From contig DATANV010000014.1 of the NCBI GenBank assembly GCA_036266075.1, forward strand, positions 1 to 64,000: a stretch of DNA of 64,000 nucleotides, read 5' to 3'. The translations under genes and the position numbers were made by a program. Positions 23,908-31,693 of the stretch are shown here, piece after piece (the stretch's first letter is position 1; each line of letters opens with the position of its first letter). This DNA is from VRUE01 sp036266075. Lineage in GTDB: Bacteria > Actinomycetota > Thermoleophilia > Solirubrobacterales > 70-9. Below the pieces are notes generated by a model, which saw nothing but the letters and a program-made list of their open reading frames with translations, did not search any database and was not told the DNA's origin.

Positions 23908-25336
23908 GCTCGAGGCGGTGATCGGGTTGGAGATCCACGTCCAGCTCGCGACCCGGACGAAGATGTTCTGCGGCTGCGAGCTGTCCTTCGGCGACGAGCC
24001 CAACGTCCACACCTGCCCGGTCTGCCTCGCCCATCCCGGCGTGCTGCCGGTGCCCAACGAGGAGGCGATTCGCTTTGCCCTGACGATCGCCGCCGCGCTG
24101 GAGTGCAAGGTGGCCCCGCGCTCGATCTTCCACCGCAAGAACTACTTCTATCCCGACAATCCCAAGGCCTACCAGATCAGCCAGTACGACATTCCACTCG
24201 CCTCGAACGGGCGGCTCGGCGGCATCCGCATCCACCGCGCCCATCTCGAGGAGGATGCGGCGAAGACGATCCACGTCGGCGAGTCGGGCCGCATCCACGG
24301 CTCCGAGCGCTCGCTGATCGACTTCAACCGCGGCGGCACGCCGCTGGTCGAGATCGTCACCGAGCCCGACCTGCGCAGCGCCGCCGAGGCCTGCGCCTGG
24401 GCGCGGCTGTTGCGCACCACCGTCCGCCAGCTCGACGTCTCCGATGTGAACATGGAGGAGGGCAGCCTGCGGGTCGACGCCAACGTCTCGGTGCGCCCAG
24501 CTGGCAGCGAGGAGCTGGGAACGAAGACCGAGCTGAAGAACATGAACAGCTTCCGTTTCCTCGAACGCGGTATCGAGGCCGAGCTGGAGCGGCAGCGCGC
24601 GCTGGTCGAGTCCGGCGGGACGGTCGTCCAAGAGACCCTGCATTTTCACCCCGAGGACGGCTCGCTGACGTCGCTGCGCTCCAAGGAGGAGGCCCACGAC
24701 TACCGCTACTTCCCCGAGCCGGACCTGGTGCCGTTGGCGCCGACCGAGACGATGTTGCGCGAGGCGCGCGAGTCGCTACCCGAGCTACCCGAGGCGCGGA
24801 TGCGGCGCTACCGAGAGGAGCTCGGCCTCTCGGCCGAGAACGCGGCGCAGCTCGCCGGCGACCCCCAGGCTGCCGCCTACTTCGAGGCCGTCGCCGCCGA
24901 GGCGAGCGGGGTGGAGGCGCAGGTTGTCGCCAACTGGGTAACCGGCGAGCTGGCGGCGGCGTCGCGCCAGGCTGGCGGCGCCGGACCGGCCGACTCGCAG
25001 GTCGAGCCAGCGGCGCTGGCGGCGCTCGTCCTGATGGTCCAGGAGAAGAGGATCTCGCACGGCAGCGGCAAGGCGGTGCTGGCAGCGCTGGTCGCCGAGG
25101 GCGGCGATCCGGCGGCGATCGTCGAGCGCGAGGGCCTCGCCCAGATCTCCGACAGCGGCGAGCTGGAGTCGATCGTCGCCGCCGCGGTTGACGCCAACTC
25201 CGAGGCCGCCGAGCAGGTCCGCGGCGGCAACCAGAAGGCGATCGGCGCAATAGTCGGCGCGGTGATGAGAGAGACCCAAGGCCGCGCCGATGGCGGCGAA
25301 GTCAACCGTCTGATCCGCAAGAAGCTGGGCCTCTAA
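23900..25336 (+). CDS. gatB: Asp/Glu-tRNA amidotransferase subunit B
   Basis: The 478-residue kinase/amidotransferase subunit. It starts with the typical 'AVIGLEIHVQLATRTKMFCGC', followed by the zinc site 'CxC...CPVCLAHPG', 'RKNYFYPDNPKAYQISQYDIP' and 'HLEEDAAKTIH'. The C-terminal YqeY-like tail ends 'NRLIRKKLGL'. The ATG at 23900 overlaps gatA by 8 bases and has GGAGGCGGAG immediately upstream. With a single GltX in the window, this supports indirect Gln-tRNA synthesis in the organism. Confidence 0.96.
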   Translation: MAELEAVIGLEIHVQLATRTKMFCGCELSFGDEPNVHTCPVCLAHPGVLPVPNEEAIRFALTIAAALECKVAPRSIFHRKNYFYPDNPKAYQISQYDIPLASNGRLGGIRIHRAHLEEDAAKTIHVGESGRIHGSERSLIDFNRGGTPLVEIVTEPDLRSAAEACAWARLLRTTVRQLDVSDVNMEEGSLRVDANVSVRPAGSEELGTKTELKNMNSFRFLERGIEAELERQRALVESGGTVVQETLHFHPEDGSLTSLRSKEEAHDYRYFPEPDLVPLAPTETMLREARESLPELPEARMRRYREELGLSAENAAQLAGDPQAAAYFEAVAAEASGVEAQVVANWVTGELAAASRQAGGAGPADSQVEPAALAALVLMVQEKRISHGSGKAVLAALVAEGGDPAAIVEREGLAQISDSGELESIVAAAVDANSEAAEQVRGGNQKAIGAIVGAVMRETQGRADGGEVNRLIRKKLGL

Positions 25337-25354
25337 GGGGAGAGTCGGCCTCGG

Positions 25355-25378
25355 CCCTGGCTTGGACCGCTGAGCCAG
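25355..25378 (+). terminator. Hairpin after gatB
   Basis: A 7-bp perfect stem CCTGGCT (25355-25361) / AGCCAGG (25372-25378) with a 10-base loop, 19 bases past the gatB stop. There is no T run. Confidence 0.4.
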
Positions 25379-25433
25379 GCTCAACATGACCCGATCTCGG
25401 GACCGTGCCCGATCCAGCCCTCTCCCGTCGGAT

Positions 25434-25476
25434 GCGTGCTCCGTTTGGTGGTCAATCGACACTCAACGGAGCACGC
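25434..25476. terminator. Long-loop 12-bp inverted repeat in the gatB-ndh intergenic region
   Basis: GCGTGCTCCGTT (25434-25445) and AACGGAGCACGC (25465-25476) form a perfect 12-bp inverted repeat with a 19-base loop. It may be a second 3'-end structure for gatB or part of the ndh control region. The rest of the 269-base gap holds no gene that I can support. Confidence 0.4.
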
Positions 25477-25563
25477 GTGCCCGGAGCAGGCCAACCGACG
25501 AGTCTGGGGCCCGCGGTGGCCGGAACTGGCGGTGCGCTTGAATGTCGAAGGCTCGTGCGGAGC

Positions 25564-25599
25564 AGCACTTTGTGACATGTTGTTACAAAGTGCTACCGT
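25564..25599 (+). promoter_or_regulatory. ndh promoter with overlapping operator
   Basis: AGCACTTTGT (25564-25573) and ACAAAGTGCT (25585-25594) form a perfect 10-bp inverted repeat with an 11-base spacer. A promoter reads through it: TTGTGA (25570-25575), 18 bases, then extended -10 TGCTACCGT (25591-25599), which ends 6 bases before the GTG at 25606. A repressor bound here would block RNA polymerase. Operator identity is inference. Confidence 0.55.
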
Positions 25600-25605
25600 G
25601 GGCAC

Positions 25606-26913
25606 GTGGCCTGGAACGTCGTCATCGCCGGTGGAGGATTTGGCGGGGCGATGGCTGCGCGGGAGTTGGAGCGGATCATGCCGCGGCAGTCGGCGCGGCT
25701 GGTGCTGGTCAACGACGTCAACTTCCTGCTCTACACGCCGTTCCTGCCGGAGGCAGCGGCGGGGACGCTGGAGCCGCGCCATGTGGTCACGCCGCTGCGC
25801 GAGATCCTCGATCGCACCTATCTGCGGCTCGGCACGGTCTCGGGGCACGATCCCGGTGCGCGCACGGTCGAGCTGACAACCCGCGGGGGCGAGGTCGAGC
25901 AGCTGCCCTACGACCAGCTGCTGTTGGCGCTCGGCTCGGTCTCGCGTGCCCTGCCGGTACCCGGTTTGTCCGAGCACGCGATCGGCTTCAAGACCCTCGC
26001 CGACGCGATCTGGCTGCGCAACCACGTGATCGAGACGCTCGAGGCGGCCAACGCCAGCGAGAATCCGGGGCAGCGTGACGAGCTGTTGACCTACGTCTTC
26101 GTCGGCGGTGGCTATGCCGGCCTCGAGGCGCTGGCCGAGCTGCAGGACTTCGCCGCCGACGCAATCGAGCGCTATCCGCGGGCGCGCCTGCATGGGATGC
26201 GCTGGGTCTTGATCGAGGCCACCAACCGCGTCCTACCGGAGATCGATGCCGGGCTCGCCGACTACGCGTTGAGGGAGCTGCGCGGGCGCGGCATTGACAT
26301 CCGCCTCGGCACGACCCTCGAGGAGGTCGGCGCCGAGCACGCCCGCCTCTCGACCGGCGAGCGGTTGCCGACGCGCACCGTCGTCTGGACCGCGGGCGTG
26401 GCGCCGCACCCCAGCCTGCGCCGCCTGGGCGTGCCGCTCGACGAGCGCGGCCGCACGCCGGTCGACGATCGCCTGCGGGTGCGCGGCATGGACTCCGTCT
26501 GGGCGATCGGCGACTGCGCCGCCGCTCCCGACCCGCGCGGGGGCACCTGCCCGCCCACCGCCCAGCACGCCGTCCGCCAGGGGCCGGTCGCGGCGCGCAA
26601 CATCGCCGCCAAGCTTGGCGTCGGGACCGCGCGGCCGTTCGAGTACCGCGGCAACGCCGCCTTCGTCAACCTCGGCCGCTACAAGGCCGTCGGTCGCGTC
26701 GGCAGGCGCACCTTTCGTGGCTTTCCGGCCTGGTGGATGGCGCGGACCTACCACATGAGCCAGATCCCGGGTGCCGCCCGCAAGGCCCGCGCGGTGATCG
26801 ACTGGACCGCCAGCCTGCCCTTCCGCCGCGACCTCGCCGAGGTCGGCTCGATCGGGCACCCGCGGCCGCTGGAGGCGACAATGGAGCCGTGGGATTCGAG
26901 TACCTCGTCATAG
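25606..26913 (+). CDS. ndh: Type II NADH:quinone oxidoreductase (NDH-2)
   Basis: A 435-residue two-Rossmann flavoprotein that would pass electrons from NADH to quinone without proton pumping. It has the FAD motif 'VVIAGGGFGGAMAARELER', the NAD motif 'YVFVGGGYAGLEALAELQ' and a second FAD contact 'VWAIGDCAAAPD'. 'PTAQHAVRQGPVAARNIAA' and a C-terminal amphipathic region typical of NDH-2 follow. Menaquinone, made by the men genes 10-16 kb away, is the likely acceptor. The GTG at 25606 has an extended -10 six bases upstream and lies under a palindromic operator. Its 3' end overlaps the next gene by 25 bases. Confidence 0.88.
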   Translation: MAWNVVIAGGGFGGAMAARELERIMPRQSARLVLVNDVNFLLYTPFLPEAAAGTLEPRHVVTPLREILDRTYLRLGTVSGHDPGARTVELTTRGGEVEQLPYDQLLLALGSVSRALPVPGLSEHAIGFKTLADAIWLRNHVIETLEAANASENPGQRDELLTYVFVGGGYAGLEALAELQDFAADAIERYPRARLHGMRWVLIEATNRVLPEIDAGLADYALRELRGRGIDIRLGTTLEEVGAEHARLSTGERLPTRTVVWTAGVAPHPSLRRLGVPLDERGRTPVDDRLRVRGMDSVWAIGDCAAAPDPRGGTCPPTAQHAVRQGPVAARNIAAKLGVGTARPFEYRGNAAFVNLGRYKAVGRVGRRTFRGFPAWWMARTYHMSQIPGAARKARAVIDWTASLPFRRDLAEVGSIGHPRPLEATMEPWDSSTSS

Positions 26914-27173
26914 CGTTCTTCTTCGGGCTCGCCACGGCGATCATCGGCCGTGGCAAGGGCAGCTCCTTCTGGGTCTGGCTGCTGATCGGCACGGTGCTGC
27001 CGCCGCTGGGGCTGATCGCCGTGATCCTCCACCGTTCGGAGAAGGTCGAACCCGAACGCCGCTGCCCGACCTGCGGCAAGGAGCTGAAGCTCTACGTCCA
27101 GGTCTGCCCGCGCTGCGGCGCCGACCTCTACCTGCCGGACCCGGCCGAGGTTCGCCACCCCGGGGTGCGATAG
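26889..27173 (+). CDS. Small membrane protein with zinc-ribbon tail
   Basis: 94 residues: one N-terminal hydrophobic segment ('YLVIAFFFGLATAII'), a second ('WVWLLIGTVLPPLGLIAVILH'), then a zinc ribbon 'CPTCGKELKLYVQVCPRCG' (two CxxC pairs). The GTG at 26889 sits inside the end of ndh (25-base overlap), so the two are cotranslated. No known family. The ribbon suggests a cytosolic scaffold or regulator tethered to the membrane near NDH-2 (inference). Confidence 0.78.
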   Translation: MGFEYLVIAFFFGLATAIIGRGKGSSFWVWLLIGTVLPPLGLIAVILHRSEKVEPERRCPTCGKELKLYVQVCPRCGADLYLPDPAEVRHPGVR

Positions 27174-27222
27174 TGCAGGCCGGCGGGGAAAGGCCGAGCG
27201 ACATGCTGCCGAGAAGATCCAA

Positions 27223-28758
27223 TTGCGCCGGATAGCGAAGGCGGTCGTCCTTGCCGCGGCGCTGCTGCTCATCGGCGTCGCTTCAGCGACCGCGGCTTCG
27301 CTGGCGCCGATCGGCAATTTCGACCAGCCGATATTCGTCACCTCCGCCCCCGCGAATCCCGATGAGCTGCTCGTCGTCGAGAGGCCTGGGCGGGTGATCC
27401 GCGTCGAGGGCGCGACGAGGAGCCTCTACGCAGATCTCAGTGCGCTGGGCATCGTCAGCTGCTGCCTTAGCGAGCGCGGCCTGCTCTCGATCGCCCCGGC
27501 GCCGGATTTCGCCAGCAGCGGCCGCTTCTACGCCGCCTACACCGGCACCCCAGCTGCCGGCGGCGAAGAAGGAGACGTTCATGTCGACGCCTTCAGGCCG
27601 ACGCCCGGCGGCGGGACGCCGACGCGCGAGCCGATTCTCTCGATCCCGCACTCGCTGCACCCCAACCACAACGGCGGCCAGCTCGAGATCGGTCCCGACG
27701 GCTACCTCTACATCTCGCTCGGCGACGGCGGCGGCAGCGGCGACCCGCTGGAAAGCGGCCAAGACCTCGAAACCCTGCTCGGCAAGGTGCTCCGCATCGA
27801 CCCCCGGCCCGGCGCCGAACCGCCCTACGGGATTCCGCCGGGCAACCCCTTCGCCGGCGGTCCCGGTCGCGACGAGATCTGGGCCTACGGACTGCGCAAT
27901 CCCTGGCGCTTCTCCTTCGACCCGCTCAACAGCGACCTGCTGATCGCCGACGTCGGCCAGGGACTGCGCGAGGAGGTCGATCTGGCGAAGAGCCCCGCGG
28001 CGGGGGTCGTCGGTGGCGCCGGCGCGAACTACGGCTGGAACTGCCGCGAGGGCTTCATCGCCTATCCCGGCGCGCCGGAAGGATGCGCGAGCGCGAGCGG
28101 CTTCATCGATCCAGTCTTCGACTATCCCCACGCCGACCCCGGCGGTGGCGCGGCATACGGCTGCGCGATCACCGGGGGCTACGTAGTCCACGACTCGAAC
28201 CTCGGCGCCCTCGACGGGCGCTACGTCTACGCCGACTTTTGCACCGGCGAGATCCGCTCGCTTGTTCTCCCGGCGGACAGCGGCGGACGGGCGAGCGGCG
28301 ATCGCTCCGAGGGTCTCCTCGTCTCTGGGCCGACCTCCTTCGGCGAGGACGCCTGTGGCCGGCTATATGTTGCCTCCGACGACGGCACGGTCTACCGGTT
28401 GCAGGGCAGCGCCGGAGGTGTCTGCCCGCCGCCACCGCCGGCAAGCGCAAGCGGGGCGCAAACGGCGACGGCGTTGCGCGCGGTGCGCGATAAACGGGTC
28501 GCCGTGCGCTTGCAGACGCGCCGACGGCCGCACTCGCCCTTTGCTCGACTGATCGTCAGCGTCTCGCCCTGCGGCGAGAACGCCGGCGCCAGTGTGCAGC
28601 TCCACCGCGGCGGGCGTGGCTTCGCCGGCAAGCGCTTGAGCGCCGGCTGCATAGCGCGCTTCCGCGTCCGGCTCGGGCAGAAGGCGACCTTTCGCGCCGT
28701 CTTCGAGGGTCAGCGCAGCCAGGTGCGGACGATCGCGTTGGCGAAGCCCAGCCCGTAG
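27223..28758 (+). CDS. Secreted PQQ-type sugar dehydrogenase-like beta-propeller protein
   Basis: 511 residues. The N-terminus is a signal peptide ('RRIAKAVVLAAALLLIGVASATAA'-like; cleavage near residue 25). The middle is a glucose/sorbosone dehydrogenase propeller: 'SERGLLSIAPAPDF', 'HPNHNGGQLEIGPDGYLYISLGDGG', 'GKVLRIDP', 'EIWAYGLRNPWRFSFDP', 'ADVGQGLREEVD' and 'GANYGWNCREG'. After residue ~400 comes a Pro-rich linker and a C-terminal beta-rich domain. It probably oxidises sugars outside the membrane, but cofactor and substrate are not certain. The start is TTG 27223; the nearby ATG is out of frame. It overlaps the converging glycosyltransferase gene by 49 bases. Confidence 0.85.
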   Translation: MRRIAKAVVLAAALLLIGVASATAASLAPIGNFDQPIFVTSAPANPDELLVVERPGRVIRVEGATRSLYADLSALGIVSCCLSERGLLSIAPAPDFASSGRFYAAYTGTPAAGGEEGDVHVDAFRPTPGGGTPTREPILSIPHSLHPNHNGGQLEIGPDGYLYISLGDGGGSGDPLESGQDLETLLGKVLRIDPRPGAEPPYGIPPGNPFAGGPGRDEIWAYGLRNPWRFSFDPLNSDLLIADVGQGLREEVDLAKSPAAGVVGGAGANYGWNCREGFIAYPGAPEGCASASGFIDPVFDYPHADPGGGAAYGCAITGGYVVHDSNLGALDGRYVYADFCTGEIRSLVLPADSGGRASGDRSEGLLVSGPTSFGEDACGRLYVASDDGTVYRLQGSAGGVCPPPPPASASGAQTATALRAVRDKRVAVRLQTRRRPHSPFARLIVSVSPCGENAGASVQLHRGGRGFAGKRLSAGCIARFRVRLGQKATFRAVFEGQRSQVRTIALAKPSP

Positions 28759-29777
28759 CGGACGACCGCCGGCTTCTTCGAGCTGCCGTGCAGTCGCTTG
28801 GCGACGGTGACCGGCACCTCCCTGGCCGGCACGCCGCGCTTGATCGCCTCGATCATGAACTCGGAGGTGTGGAACTGCTCTTGGCGCAGGACCAGCAGGG
28901 GGAGCACGGTCGTGCGCACCGCGCGATAGCCGTTGGAGCAGTCGCTGACCCTGGTGCGGGTGATGAAGGAGACGAGCCGGTTGAAGAAGACGATCCCCAG
29001 CTCGCGGGCGAAGTGGTTGTTGTCGGCCTCGCCGAGGACGCGCGAGCCGTGGGCGACGTCGACCTCCCCGGCGAGGACCGGCGCGACCAGACGCTCCATC
29101 TCGGATGGCAGGTGCTGCCCGTCGGCATCGAGCGTGACGACGATCTCGGCGCCCGATTCGACCATCAGCCGGTAGCCAGTGCGCAGCGCCGCGCCGCCGC
29201 CGCGATTGGTCACGTGGCGGGCGACGGCGGCCCCGCGCTCGGCTGCCACGTCGCCGGTCCCGTCGCGCGAGCCGTCATCGACGACCAGCACGGCGGTCTC
29301 GACGCCGCAGACCTCGGCCGGCATCAGGTCGAGCACATGGGCGATGTTCTCGGCCTCGTTGTAGGCGGGGACGAGCACGGCGACCTTGCCGCGGAAGCGC
29401 TCGGGCAGCTTCGCCTGGCGGAACTCCTCCCAGGCCAGTCCCTCGAGGGCGGCGGAGAGCTGGCGGGCGTTGCGCGCGGCCTGCGAGAGGGCGCGCAGGA
29501 TCAGCAGGAAGAGAATGAAGATCGCAAAGACGGCGAGGCCGAGGATGCGGCCGCCGTTGCCCTTCTCGAAGGAGAAGGCGGAGAGCAGCTTGTCGGTCAG
29601 CTCGGTGCCGGAGACGATCGCCAGGCCGATCCCGACCGCCAGCAGGATCAGCACGTCGACGTTGCGCAGCGAGCGGCGCCGCAGGATCGCGAAGCCGATC
29701 GTCGCCACCGCGACGAGCAGGCCGGCGGCGCGCAGCGTCGTCAGCTCGGCGGGGAAGATGCTTGCCGTGGGGACCAT
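28710..29777 (-). CDS. DUF2304-GT2 fusion glycosyltransferase
   Basis: 355 residues. Residues ~1-105 hold three hydrophobic helices and 'RRRSLRNVDVLILLAVGIGL', the DUF2304 pattern. From residue ~118 a GT-A family 2 domain follows: 'VAVLVPAYNEAENIAHVLD', 'VLVVDDGSRDGT', 'IVVTLDADGQHLPSEME' (DxD) and 'SNGYRAVR'. The two domains are often separate neighbouring genes; here they are one protein. It probably transfers a sugar to a lipid carrier. The ATG at 29777 lies within the end of the upstream ArnT-like gene (37-base overlap), so the two act together, plausibly as donor-maker and membrane transferase. Confidence 0.85.
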   Translation of the reverse strand: MVPTASIFPAELTTLRAAGLLVAVATIGFAILRRRSLRNVDVLILLAVGIGLAIVSGTELTDKLLSAFSFEKGNGGRILGLAVFAIFILFLLILRALSQAARNARQLSAALEGLAWEEFRQAKLPERFRGKVAVLVPAYNEAENIAHVLDLMPAEVCGVETAVLVVDDGSRDGTGDVAAERGAAVARHVTNRGGGAALRTGYRLMVESGAEIVVTLDADGQHLPSEMERLVAPVLAGEVDVAHGSRVLGEADNNHFARELGIVFFNRLVSFITRTRVSDCSNGYRAVRTTVLPLLVLRQEQFHTSEFMIEAIKRGVPAREVPVTVAKRLHGSSKKPAVVRYGLGFANAIVRTWLR

Positions 29778-31234
29778 CGGGCGCCGGAGGATAGGGCCGC
29801 AGCGGCTTTCGCCAGGGCCGCGGCGGCCAGCGGAAAGATCAGCGTCATCAGGATCTCGTTGCGACGCGGGGCGGCCAGCGACGCGGCGCCCACGACGGTG
29901 ACGAGGAGGATCGGCGTCGTCAGCGCGGTCAGCTCCCACCACCGTCGCCGCACGGCGAGGAGCGCCAGCCCGGCCAGCCCGAGCAGCACGAGCAGCACCT
30001 GGATCGCCCGGCCGACGCTCGATTCCATCGCTTCGCCGATGCCGGCGCTCCACATCCGCCACACCTTGCGAACGGTCATCTCCGCGTAGCCGAGTGGGTC
30101 TTCGCCGAAGAAGCGGTCGAAGTTCTCGCGGCCGATCCGACCGAGGGCCGAGTCACGCGGCAGGTCGGGGTAGCGGGCGGCCACGCGGTCGAAGAGCGGC
30201 GTCGGGTCGACCCGCTCGAGGGCTTCCGAGTGCGGCGGCAGGTCGCGGTGCAGGTAGCGCTCGGCGAGGATCGCCTTGACCCGGTCGTATTCGCCGTCGG
30301 CCGGCAGGAAGGTGCCGACGTAAAGCGCCTTGCCGCCGCCGGTCGAGATCGGCACCGCGCGGTTGAGGACGGTCGCGTTGCGAATCGTCCAGGGGACGAT
30401 CGACAGCAGGAAGGCGAGGGCGAAGAGGGCGACGCCGGTCAGGCCGGGTCGCCAGCCGCGCTCGCGGCCGACGCGGATGCCGGTAAGAACGGCGAAGGCG
30501 ATGCCGACGAGCAGGTACTCGGGGCGGATCAGCGCGGTAAGGCCGAATAACAGACCAGGGACCAGCCACCTTGCGGGTGGGGCTTGGCATCGGATGGGGG
30601 TGCCCTCCTGGGGCTGCGACCTGCTCCGGGCGAAGGGACCTCGCGCTTCTAGGTTCGAGGCTTTGCCCTCCGCAGACTCCGCCCTGGCGAAGGACACCCC
30701 AACCCGACGCCACCCACCCGACGGGCCGTCTGATGCCCAGAGGAAGGCAAGGACGGCGGCCGGCAGGATAAAGATCGCTGCGGGCTCGCTGTACAGAGCG
30801 CCGGTGGAGTGGACGAAGGGGGGGTAGACGGCTACGCCGAAGGCGGCGAGCAGACCGGCGGGGCGGCAGGCGATCCGGCGGCCCAGCAAGTAGACGGTGA
30901 CGATCGCGGCGAGGCCGAGCAGCAGCTCGACTATCCGGGCGGTGCCTTCGCGAGCGCCGCCGGTGGCGTAGAAGGCGGCGGCGTAGAGCAGGGGTGCACC
31001 CGGCGACCAGTCGCTGGCGTCGCGGAAACTGGGGCTGCCGTAGCTGCCTTCGTCGTAGAGCGACTTTGAAAGCGCATAGTAGGCATGGGCGTCGTCGCCG
31101 GGCGTCGCGAGCGGCTCGGCGACGCGGTAGGCGCGCAGACCGAAGCCGAGCAGGAGAATCGCGGCGAGGGCGATCAGGGTCTTGTGCCCGTGCCGCGCTG
31201 GCAGGCCGCCGATCCAGTCGCCGAGGGCGCTCAC
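29741..31234 (-). CDS. ArnT/PMT-like membrane glycosyltransferase with in-frame palindromic insertion
   Basis: A 497-residue GT-C type protein with about ten hydrophobic helices. 'TPGDDAHAYYALSKSLY' carries the acidic loop expected after the first helix; 'SPGAPLLYA' and 'RPEYLLVGIAFAVL' are conserved with its paralogue at 31678-33063. It would transfer a lipid-linked sugar outside the membrane. Residues ~172-221, rich in Arg, Gln and Ser, are absent from the paralogue and are encoded by a 147-bp near-palindromic element (30574-30720). The GTG at 31234 was chosen because the paralogue starts with the same 'MSAL', and TAGCCT lies 8 bases upstream. Confidence 0.85.
   Translation of the reverse strand: MSALGDWIGGLPARHGHKTLIALAAILLLGFGLRAYRVAEPLATPGDDAHAYYALSKSLYDEGSYGSPSFRDASDWSPGAPLLYAAAFYATGGAREGTARIVELLLGLAAIVTVYLLGRRIACRPAGLLAAFGVAVYPPFVHSTGALYSEPAAIFILPAAVLAFLWASDGPSGGWRRVGVSFARAESAEGKASNLEARGPFARSRSQPQEGTPIRCQAPPARWLVPGLLFGLTALIRPEYLLVGIAFAVLTGIRVGRERGWRPGLTGVALFALAFLLSIVPWTIRNATVLNRAVPISTGGGKALYVGTFLPADGEYDRVKAILAERYLHRDLPPHSEALERVDPTPLFDRVAARYPDLPRDSALGRIGRENFDRFFGEDPLGYAEMTVRKVWRMWSAGIGEAMESSVGRAIQVLLVLLGLAGLALLAVRRRWWELTALTTPILLVTVVGAASLAAPRRNEILMTLIFPLAAAALAKAAAALSSGARWSPRQASSPPS
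30574..30720. repeat. 147-bp palindromic element inserted in frame
   Basis: Two imperfect arms of about 70 and 65 bases around a 12-base loop. The outer ends both read CGGGTGGG toward the centre, then TGGCrTCGG and GGGGTGyCC; the inner stem is CCTCG/CGAGG. It adds 49 codons to the glycosyltransferase gene without a stop or frameshift. The boundaries are supported by the paralogue, which joins 'ASDGPSG'-like and 'ARWLVPG' directly. Confidence 0.7.
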
Positions 31235-31384
31235 GGTCGCTGAGGCTATCCGGCGCAAGGGCGGGCGGCGCCGCTGTCGAACATCCCCCCGACGGAACGC
31301 CCAACCTAAAGGTCCCGTTCAGCCCTGCTCGTCACCGCCGCGCTCGCCTGCGCCGCGTTCGCCTTTCCCTCCGGCGCCGGAGCG

Positions 31385-31693
31385 ATGACCGCACCGCAAA
31401 CCTGCACCGCTTACTCACCCGATGTCGTGGGCGGCAAAGTCGTCGGCAAGCTCAGCTCGAGCAACGTCGACCCCTCGCAAGCACGCTTCGCGACCTGCAA
31501 GCAGGCGAAGAGGGTGATGCGACGGGCGACCGAACTGGGCGTCGAGGAGCCGCGGCCGGTCGCCGCCTTCTACTGCCGGCCGACGGTCAGCGGCAAAGGC
31601 CAGAACGTCGTCAGCTACATCTGCACGTTCCGCGGCGCCGATACCGCGACCTTCATCAAGCTGACCTTCAAGGTCACCTACGAGGACGCCTGA
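31385..31693 (+). CDS. Small probably secreted protein, start unclear
   Basis: 102 residues from the first ATG, with five Cys-containing positions ('QTCTAYSP', 'FATCKQAKR', 'AFYCRPTV', 'SYICTFRG') and a beta-rich C-terminus. No family is recognised. Reading upstream in the same frame gives a classic signal-peptide core ('LLVTAALACAAFAFPSGAGA') directly joined to the ATG-encoded Met, but between the in-frame TAA at 31307 and this core there is no ATG, GTG or TTG. A CTG at 31325 is the only plausible start. It converges on and overlaps the second ArnT-like gene by 16 bases. Confidence 0.6.
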   Translation: MTAPQTCTAYSPDVVGGKVVGKLSSSNVDPSQARFATCKQAKRVMRRATELGVEEPRPVAAFYCRPTVSGKGQNVVSYICTFRGADTATFIKLTFKVTYEDA

